A stretch of DNA of 64,000 nt. It comes from Halovenus carboxidivorans. Its GTDB lineage: Archaea > Halobacteriota > Halobacteria > Halobacteriales > Haloarculaceae. Below, one piece after another: positions 59,012 to 64,000 of this stretch (within the stretch, counting starts at the first letter, position 1; the number at the start of each line of letters is the position of its first letter). The stretch is from the NCBI RefSeq assembly GCF_009831575.1, contig NZ_WUUT01000001.1:186001-250000 (forward strand), written 5' to 3'. The position numbers and the translations under genes are program-made. The notes below the pieces were generated by a model, which saw only the letters and a program-made list of their open reading frames with translations, did no database searches and was not told the origin of the DNA.

Positions 59012-59406
59012 CCACGATTCTCCTCATCAAATCGGCCGACCAGCACCCCTCCGTGCGGGAGACGCTGGACTCGGTCGCCGAACCCGGGGAGACGGTCTAC
59101 TTCCTCCGGCTGCCGACTGTGCGCTGTCTCGGGGAACTGATTCAGGAGGTGAATCCGATGATCGAGTACGACGTCGAGTACACGATCAGCTGTCTCCCCA
59201 CGGGGTACGAAGTCGCTGACGTCGTCGACTTCGCCGTCGATGTCGAGGCGGATCGTATCTGTATCGGCATCTTCGAGCGCACGCTGACCGGGAAGGCTCG
59301 CATCGACGACCTGACGCAGTCGATCCTGCTCCACGAACACGTCTCCGGCGACCTGGTCGTCGGTGACCACGCAATCATCCTCGAAAACCTCGATTATGAC
59401 CAGTGA
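59008..59406 (+). CDS. UspA-like protein coupled to the Bat regulator
   Basis: 132 residues. It starts MTTILLIKSADQHPSVRETL and near the end has ADRICIGIFERTLTGKARIDDLTQSILLH, which is spaced like the ATP-binding G-2x-G-9x-G motif of UspA proteins but with altered residues. It is translationally coupled to the regulator by ATGA, so it may modulate it. A weak HUP-fold assignment. Confidence 0.55.
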   Translation: MTTILLIKSADQHPSVRETLDSVAEPGETVYFLRLPTVRCLGELIQEVNPMIEYDVEYTISCLPTGYEVADVVDFAVDVEADRICIGIFERTLTGKARIDDLTQSILLHEHVSGDLVVGDHAIILENLDYDQ

Positions 59407-59466
59407 ACCGACCCATTCGAGCACGGTACGGAGACCAGTCCTGCAACCACCACGAGGGAGCGAACC

Positions 59467-61980
59467 ATGAGCCAACCCGACGAGAACAAAGCCGAACAGC
59501 GCCGATCCGAGGTCCAGCGGGAGAAAGAACTCGTCCGGGAGAAACGACGCCGAAACGAGGGGATCGGCTGGGACGGTCGCACGCTCCGCGAACAGCTAGC
59601 CGAACTGGAAGACAAGACGGAAGCGACGGGTCACTACGCGGGTTTCGAGCGTCTCGAATTCAAAGACGAGCAGCCGATCCGCTACGAACAGCTGTACTCC
59701 CGGCTCCGCGGTGACCTCGTGACCGCCCGCGAGACCTCGAAGAAGGTCTCTGCGACCCCGATCGTCGAACAGGAGGGAGAGCTGTGTTATGGGCTCTTTA
59801 CGCCGGAGGGCGACTCCATCGCCGTCTCGACCGGGATCATCGTCCACGTTCACACGATGAGTGAAGCGATCAAGTTCATGATCAACCACGACTACGAGGA
59901 GAGTCCCGGTATCGAACCCGGCGATATCTTCGTCAACAACGACCCCCACGTCGGCGACGTTCACCCCTGTGATCTGATGACGATCATTCCGATCTTCCAC
60001 GAGGGCGAACTCATCGCCTGGGCGGGGGGCGTCAACCACGTCATCGACACGGGAGCGATCGGGCCGGGCAGTATGAACGTCTCCCAGGCCTCCCGTTTCG
60101 GCGACGGGGCGTACTACACCGCCCGCAAGATCGGTGAGAACTTCGAGCTGTACAACTCTTGGAAGAAGGAGTATCCCGCCAAGACCCGCACCCCGAACTT
60201 CCTGAAACTCGACGAGCGAACCCGCATCACCGGCTGTCTGATGATCCGGGACTCGGTCAAGGAACTGATCGACCGAGCGGGGGTCGAGACGTTCAAACAG
60301 CTCTCCAGAGAGGCCGTCGAGGACGGCCGCCGCGGGTTCCGGAGCCGAATCAAGCGGACGCTGCTCCCCGGGACCTACCGCGGAGTCTCCTTCGTCGACG
60401 CGCTCTACGAAGACCAGGAGAACGTCACCCGGGAGTACGCCAACGAGAACCACATCATGCACGCGCCCTCGGAGCTACACATCCGAGAAGACGCCTCGTT
60501 TCAGGTCTCCTTCGAGGGCGCGAACAAGTGGGGCTGGCACCCCTACAACTGCACGCCGGCGGCCATCCAGGGCGGCATCTGGGTGATGCTCACGCAGACG
60601 GTGATCCCGAACGAACTGGTCAACGACGGAGCCTATTACGCCTGTGACTTCCACCTGCCCGTGGGGTCGTGGGCGAACACCCAGAACACCGAGACGGCCC
60701 ACGCCTACGCGTGGCACTTCCTGGTCTCGGCGTGGGCACCGCTGTGGCAACACCTGTCACGAGGGTACTACGCTCGGGGCTTCTGGGAGGAGATCAACGC
60801 CGGCAACGCGAACACCTCGAACTGGCTGCAGGGCGGTGGCATCGACCAGTTCGACAAACTCCACGCCGTCAACTCCTTCGAGGCCGCCTGTGAGGGTGTG
60901 GGCGCGCGCTACGTCGAGGATGGAGAGCCACACGCCTCGGCCATCTGGAACCCGGAGGGAGACATGGGTGACGCCGAAGCGTGGGAACAGGTCGAACCGC
61001 TGCCGTTTCTCGGTCGAGCAGTCAAACCGAACACGGGCGGGCCGGGCCGCCGTGCGGGGGGCGCGGGCTTCGAGTCGATGCGAACGGTCAAAGACGTCAG
61101 CAGGTGGCTGCTGTACGAGATGGGCAACGGCTACATGACCAGCGACGGCGGCCTCTTCGGTGGTTATCCTGCTGCGTCGGGCTACATTCTGAACGCCCAA
61201 GAGACCGACCTGAAAGAGCGCTTCGAGAACCGCGAGGAGTACCCCCAGCACGACCTCGACCCCGAGAGCGGGGAGTTCGAGTCGAAAATCGACGGGGAGA
61301 TCACCCGTCGACCGGAGGGGATCAGCACGCCCAAGGAGTTCGACGATTACGACGTGTACCTGAACTACCTCCGAGGTGGCTCGGGCCTCGGGGATCCACT
61401 CGAACGCGATCCGGAGAAAGTCGTGGAGGATATCCACGACGGCTACGTGCTCCCGAGACACGCCAGAGACGCTTACGCCGTCGTGGTGGACAAGGTCAGC
61501 GACGAGGCCAAGCACAACTCCGCCGTCCAGGGAGAGTGGGCGGTCGACGAGGCGGCGACCGAACAGTTGCGCGAAAAGCGCATGGCCGAGCGCGCCGAGA
61601 AGGCCCAGCCGGTCTCGGAGTGGTACGAACAACAGCGCGAGCGCATCCAAAACGAGCAAGACCTCATCGACGACGTGAAGAAGACCTACGAGAGCAGCAT
61701 GCGGATGAGCCAGCCGTTTGCCGACTTCTACCGCGAGTTCTGGGATCTCCCCGACGACTTCACCTTCGAGTTGAGCGAGGAGTCCCAGCAGTCGCTCGAC
61801 AACCGATTCGACTCCGGCATCAGACCGATGTGGGACTCGTTCACGAGACGACACAAGACCTGGCTCGACGTCGACGAGGAACCGTACGTGCCCTACACCT
61901 GGTCGAGTCGGTCGATACGCGACCTCCCCGACTCGTCTTCGACGTTCTCGGAGACGGGACAGCCGGCCGGTGAGGACTGA
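59467..61980 (+). CDS. Acetone carboxylase alpha subunit, copy 2
   Basis: 837 residues, homologous to copy 1 along nearly its whole length, with long identical protein segments (CYGLFTPEGDSIAVSTGIIV, FVNNDPHVGDVHPCD and the region through WHPYNCTPAAIQGG). DNA blocks are also identical, for example about 74 bases at 60625-60698 against 54179-54252. Differences concentrate at the first 30 and last 60 residues and in scattered patches. No beta or gamma gene follows, so it must share those of copy 1 or act alone. A substrate variant of the complex is plausible. Confidence 0.85.
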   Translation: MSQPDENKAEQRRSEVQREKELVREKRRRNEGIGWDGRTLREQLAELEDKTEATGHYAGFERLEFKDEQPIRYEQLYSRLRGDLVTARETSKKVSATPIVEQEGELCYGLFTPEGDSIAVSTGIIVHVHTMSEAIKFMINHDYEESPGIEPGDIFVNNDPHVGDVHPCDLMTIIPIFHEGELIAWAGGVNHVIDTGAIGPGSMNVSQASRFGDGAYYTARKIGENFELYNSWKKEYPAKTRTPNFLKLDERTRITGCLMIRDSVKELIDRAGVETFKQLSREAVEDGRRGFRSRIKRTLLPGTYRGVSFVDALYEDQENVTREYANENHIMHAPSELHIREDASFQVSFEGANKWGWHPYNCTPAAIQGGIWVMLTQTVIPNELVNDGAYYACDFHLPVGSWANTQNTETAHAYAWHFLVSAWAPLWQHLSRGYYARGFWEEINAGNANTSNWLQGGGIDQFDKLHAVNSFEAACEGVGARYVEDGEPHASAIWNPEGDMGDAEAWEQVEPLPFLGRAVKPNTGGPGRRAGGAGFESMRTVKDVSRWLLYEMGNGYMTSDGGLFGGYPAASGYILNAQETDLKERFENREEYPQHDLDPESGEFESKIDGEITRRPEGISTPKEFDDYDVYLNYLRGGSGLGDPLERDPEKVVEDIHDGYVLPRHARDAYAVVVDKVSDEAKHNSAVQGEWAVDEAATEQLREKRMAERAEKAQPVSEWYEQQRERIQNEQDLIDDVKKTYESSMRMSQPFADFYREFWDLPDDFTFELSEESQQSLDNRFDSGIRPMWDSFTRRHKTWLDVDEEPYVPYTWSSRSIRDLPDSSSTFSETGQPAGED

Positions 61981-62009
61981 GCGGCCCGACAGCCCCCTCT
62001 GGACCGGAG

Positions 62010-62285
62010 CTACGGGTTCGCTCCGTCGAGTTCGTCGGCGATCGCTTCGAGTTCCGCTTTTCGGAACGACCGATCGACGGGTTCGTCCGCGTCCACGCCG
62101 ACGCTGGACAGAATACCGGCTCGCAGTTCCCCTTTCGGCGGCAGCGGATCGAGGTCGATTCCGCAGTCGACCGCTTCGCAGATTGCCGCGAGATCCTCCT
62201 TGGTGAACGCGGCGGCGATCTCCCGCTCGAACCGGCCGACCGCGACTCTGATCTCGTTTCTGAGGTCGTCGACAGTGTTCGCCAT
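62010..62285 (-). CDS. Small acidic protein of unknown function
   Basis: 91 residues (MANTVDDLRNEIRVAVGRFE...). Mostly helical, with LAAICEAVDCGIDLDPLPPKGELRAGILSSVGV in the centre, reminiscent of small haloarchaeal adaptor-like proteins. It starts at ATG 62285 and is convergent with the second alpha-subunit gene, 29 bp apart. No family identified. Confidence 0.6.
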   Translation of the reverse strand: MANTVDDLRNEIRVAVGRFEREIAAAFTKEDLAAICEAVDCGIDLDPLPPKGELRAGILSSVGVDADEPVDRSFRKAELEAIADELDGANP

Positions 62286-62312
62286 GCGTGGACTGGGAGG
62301 GGCGAACGTGTG

Positions 62313-62804
62313 TCAGTTCTGGTCGCGGGCCGTTCGGTGAGTGGCTTCCTCACCCCCGGCTGCTCGTCTGTCGCGGAGGACGACCGCCGCCGCGAGCAAC
62401 CAGATCCCGACTTCGAGCACGAACGCCGGTGACCCGAGATAGTAGAGGGCGAACTCCCCGGGCGGGAGACCGAGCGGGTCCGGCGGCGCGACGGCTGGCC
62501 ACCCGAGAGAGAGGACATCGCTCGGGCGGCCGTTGATGAGTATCTGTCCCGCGTCGAGTGCGAGATGCAACGCCCAGCCGACGACGACCGCACGACCTCG
62601 CGGATCGCCGAGCACGAGCGGCGCCAACACCCCTAAGACGAGGACCGAGTGACCGACGGTGTGATAGATGTCTGCGACGCCGACGAGTCCCAGCGGCTTG
62701 TCGATCACGTCGGGCAGCGCAGCCCCGACGACCGCCCACGGCGTCGACAGCCGCGACGTGCGGCCGACCATCGCCGCCGCGAGGAGATGCGTCGGAAAGA
62801 GCAT
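62313..62804 (-). CDS. Membrane-bound metal-dependent hydrolase (YdjM/DUF457-like)
   Basis: 163 residues from ATG 62804 (MLFPTHLLAAAMVG). The motif set of this family is present: FPTH at the start, GAALPDVIDKP, YHTVGHS and HLALDAGQ, giving His/Asp residues inside membrane helices. Four to five helices. Substrate unknown; relatives include LexA-regulated membrane hydrolases. It is followed by the convergently unlinked small protein and preceded by the CDP-alcohol transferase gene on the same strand. Confidence 0.75.
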   Translation of the reverse strand: MLFPTHLLAAAMVGRTSRLSTPWAVVGAALPDVIDKPLGLVGVADIYHTVGHSVLVLGVLAPLVLGDPRGRAVVVGWALHLALDAGQILINGRPSDVLSLGWPAVAPPDPLGLPPGEFALYYLGSPAFVLEVGIWLLAAAVVLRDRRAAGGEEATHRTARDQN

Positions 62805-62829
62805 AGTGTGGATACGGGAGTAGCGCTTT

Positions 62830-63600
62830 TTACTGCTCCGCACCGATGCGACCGGTCACGACCAGGAAATCGCGAGCGAAGACGAGTAGCGAGGGGAGGA
62901 GGACGAACGGGGCGACCTGCCAGACCAGCGATGTCGGGACGGTCGGGGCGAGCGCGGCGGTGAGAAACACCATCTGCGTCCCGGCGAGATACTTCCCGAG
63001 GTTGCTGTCGGGGGGATCGAACAGCGGTCGGTTCCGGAAGGCTCGCCAGCCGAGTCCGGCCCGATAGACGTATCGGGCGCTCGAAATCGAGAGATACCAC
63101 ACCGGGAGCTGTCCCCACGCGACGGCGACCAGCGGCGCGGCGACGAAGCCGAAGGTGTCGAAGGCCATGTCGAGTCGCTCTCCCAGAAGCGTCACCTCTC
63201 CGACCGTCCGGGCGACGGCACCGTCGAGTCTGTCGAGCACCGCCCCCGCCCCGTAGAACAGCGCCGGCCCCCAGGCGAACATGGTCTCCGGAGCGACGAC
63301 GACAAAGCCGGCCACGACCGCGTACAGCGAGCCCCGACACAGCGTCAACGCGTTCGCCACGCCGAATAACCCGAACAGCGGCCGCTGCTCGGCGCCGGAT
63401 CGACGGACGCTGTGGCTGACGTACAGCAACTGACCGGCCAGACAGCCCCCGGCGACGAGCGCGGGGTCGAACACCCGCGTTTCGAGTCCGCCGGGCGGGT
63501 ACAGCGCCCTGAGCACAACCACGAGGACGACCGCCGTGGCTATCGGGACCCCGACCTGTGCGCCGACAGAGCGTAGCCGCCCGGAACGTTGTTCGGTCAC
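62830..63600 (-). CDS. CDP-alcohol phosphatidyltransferase family protein
   Basis: 256 residues with six to seven membrane helices. The family signature D-G-x2-A-R-x8-G-x3-D-x3-D is intact in LDRLDGAVARTVGEVTLLGE followed by RLDMAFD. Such enzymes transfer a CDP-activated lipid to an alcohol such as glycerol phosphate or inositol phosphate in polar-lipid synthesis. The acceptor cannot be inferred. Confidence 0.8.
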   Translation of the reverse strand: MTEQRSGRLRSVGAQVGVPIATAVVLVVVLRALYPPGGLETRVFDPALVAGGCLAGQLLYVSHSVRRSGAEQRPLFGLFGVANALTLCRGSLYAVVAGFVVVAPETMFAWGPALFYGAGAVLDRLDGAVARTVGEVTLLGERLDMAFDTFGFVAAPLVAVAWGQLPVWYLSISSARYVYRAGLGWRAFRNRPLFDPPDSNLGKYLAGTQMVFLTAALAPTVPTSLVWQVAPFVLLPSLLVFARDFLVVTGRIGAEQ

Positions 63601-63715
63601 CTGTAATCACCCGCTGCTCGGTCGCCCCCAACCGCGCTCGAGAGCCGAGGTCCGGGGTTCGCCTTGCCTGTCGTCACCTCGGGCCCGCGTCCATCTAAGG
63701 GTCCGACCTCACTAG

Positions 63716-64000
63716 TCAGGACCGCAGGAGGACGACCAACACTCCGAGGAGCACGACCTGCGCGAGTTTGTCGACGGCCCCCAACGTCCCGATGTCGCCC
63801 GGGAACGATTTCGGCCCGCCGAGGAAGTTCAGCGCGAACCACAGGACGATCTGGACGAGAACGAACGGCACTCCGACGGCGTACACCGCCCGGCGACGGT
63901 AGCCGACGACTACGAGGCCGACCGCCCCGACGAATCCCAGTCCCGCGAGGACGAAACTGATCCCCAACCCGGACGACAGCATCCGGACCCCGAGCAGGAG
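63716..64000 (-). CDS. Small membrane protein (5' end outside window)
   Basis: The frame runs into the window edge; ATG 63982 is available but the residues before it (LLLGVR) continue the hydrophobic pattern, so the true start may be upstream. Three hydrophobic helices are visible (ISFVLAGLGFVGAVGLVVVG, VGVPFVLVQIVLWFALNFLG, AQVVLLGVLVVLL). No family recognised. Confidence 0.55.
   Translation of the reverse strand, partial: LLLGVRMLSSGLGISFVLAGLGFVGAVGLVVVGYRRRAVYAVGVPFVLVQIVLWFALNFLGGPKSFPGDIGTLGAVDKLAQVVLLGVLVVLLRS

Noticed and set aside
1-64000. CRISPR arrays or rRNA operons
   Set aside because: No regularly spaced identical short repeats and no rRNA-like sequence were seen on either strand.

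Overview
The window is chromosomal DNA from a haloarchaeon (class Halobacteria). Its proteins are strongly acidic, most of the DNA is GC-rich, and many genes have no leader or a very short one behind a TATA-like box. Several family choices fit this group: archaeal SepF, Bax1, archaeal DapA-type aldolase, Tfx, HTH-10/Bat regulators and Tat-dependent lipoproteins. I cannot name the genus from the sequence.

Layout. (1) 1-17.2 kb is ordinary core genome: an M23-domain membrane protein, a DapA-family aldolase, Bax1 nuclease, HtpX-type protease, SDR, RNA m5C methyltransferase, a ThrRS-like trans-editing protein without a catalytic core, UspA, SRAP, JAMM, NfeD, PUA protein, SepF, a MOT1-type molybdate transporter in tandem with a Tfx regulator, and pheT. 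(2) 17.2-30.7 kb is a 13.5-kb AT-richer provirus that sits exactly at the pheS/pheT junction and separates the two subunit genes. It has a 15-bp direct repeat at its ends, a tyrosine recombinase at its left end, divergent small regulators, a second recombinase module with arm-like repeats and a tRNA-like element, a structural block that looks pleolipovirus-like (small membrane protein, 4-TM membrane protein, spike-like protein, large membrane protein, NTPase) and a probable replication protein. (3) 30.7-42.9 kb is core genome again: pheS, a pseudokinase/beta-propeller fusion, a PhoX-like DUF839 protein, phosphohexomutase, PyrE, a THUMP RNA methyltransferase, a peroxiredoxin and a RAD55-like ATPase.

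(4) 42.99-47.9 kb begins with tRNA-Arg(TCG). It continues with a tandem array of roughly 1-kb units, each bounded by copies of the tRNA 3' end and sharing border sequences, but carrying different cargo: a Fic/Doc toxin with a 46-codon partner, a membrane protein, and a DUF433/DUF5615 toxin-antitoxin pair. No recombinase lies inside the units. This looks like a non-autonomous cassette system and is the most unusual thing in the window. An HTH/membrane-protein pair and a fasciclin protein follow, then a last degenerate tRNA-end copy.

(5) 47.9-50.4 kb is a CcdA/TlpA/DUF3179 redox cluster. (6) 50.7-62.0 kb is an acetone carboxylase locus (beta, alpha, gamma order as in acxABC), followed by an acyl-CoA synthetase, a VOC-family protein, a Bat-type regulator, a UspA-like protein and a second complete alpha-subunit gene. 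Together the genes suggest growth on acetone or a similar ketone: carboxylation to acetoacetate, then CoA activation. (7) 62-64 kb holds small membrane and lipid genes, the last of which runs off the window.
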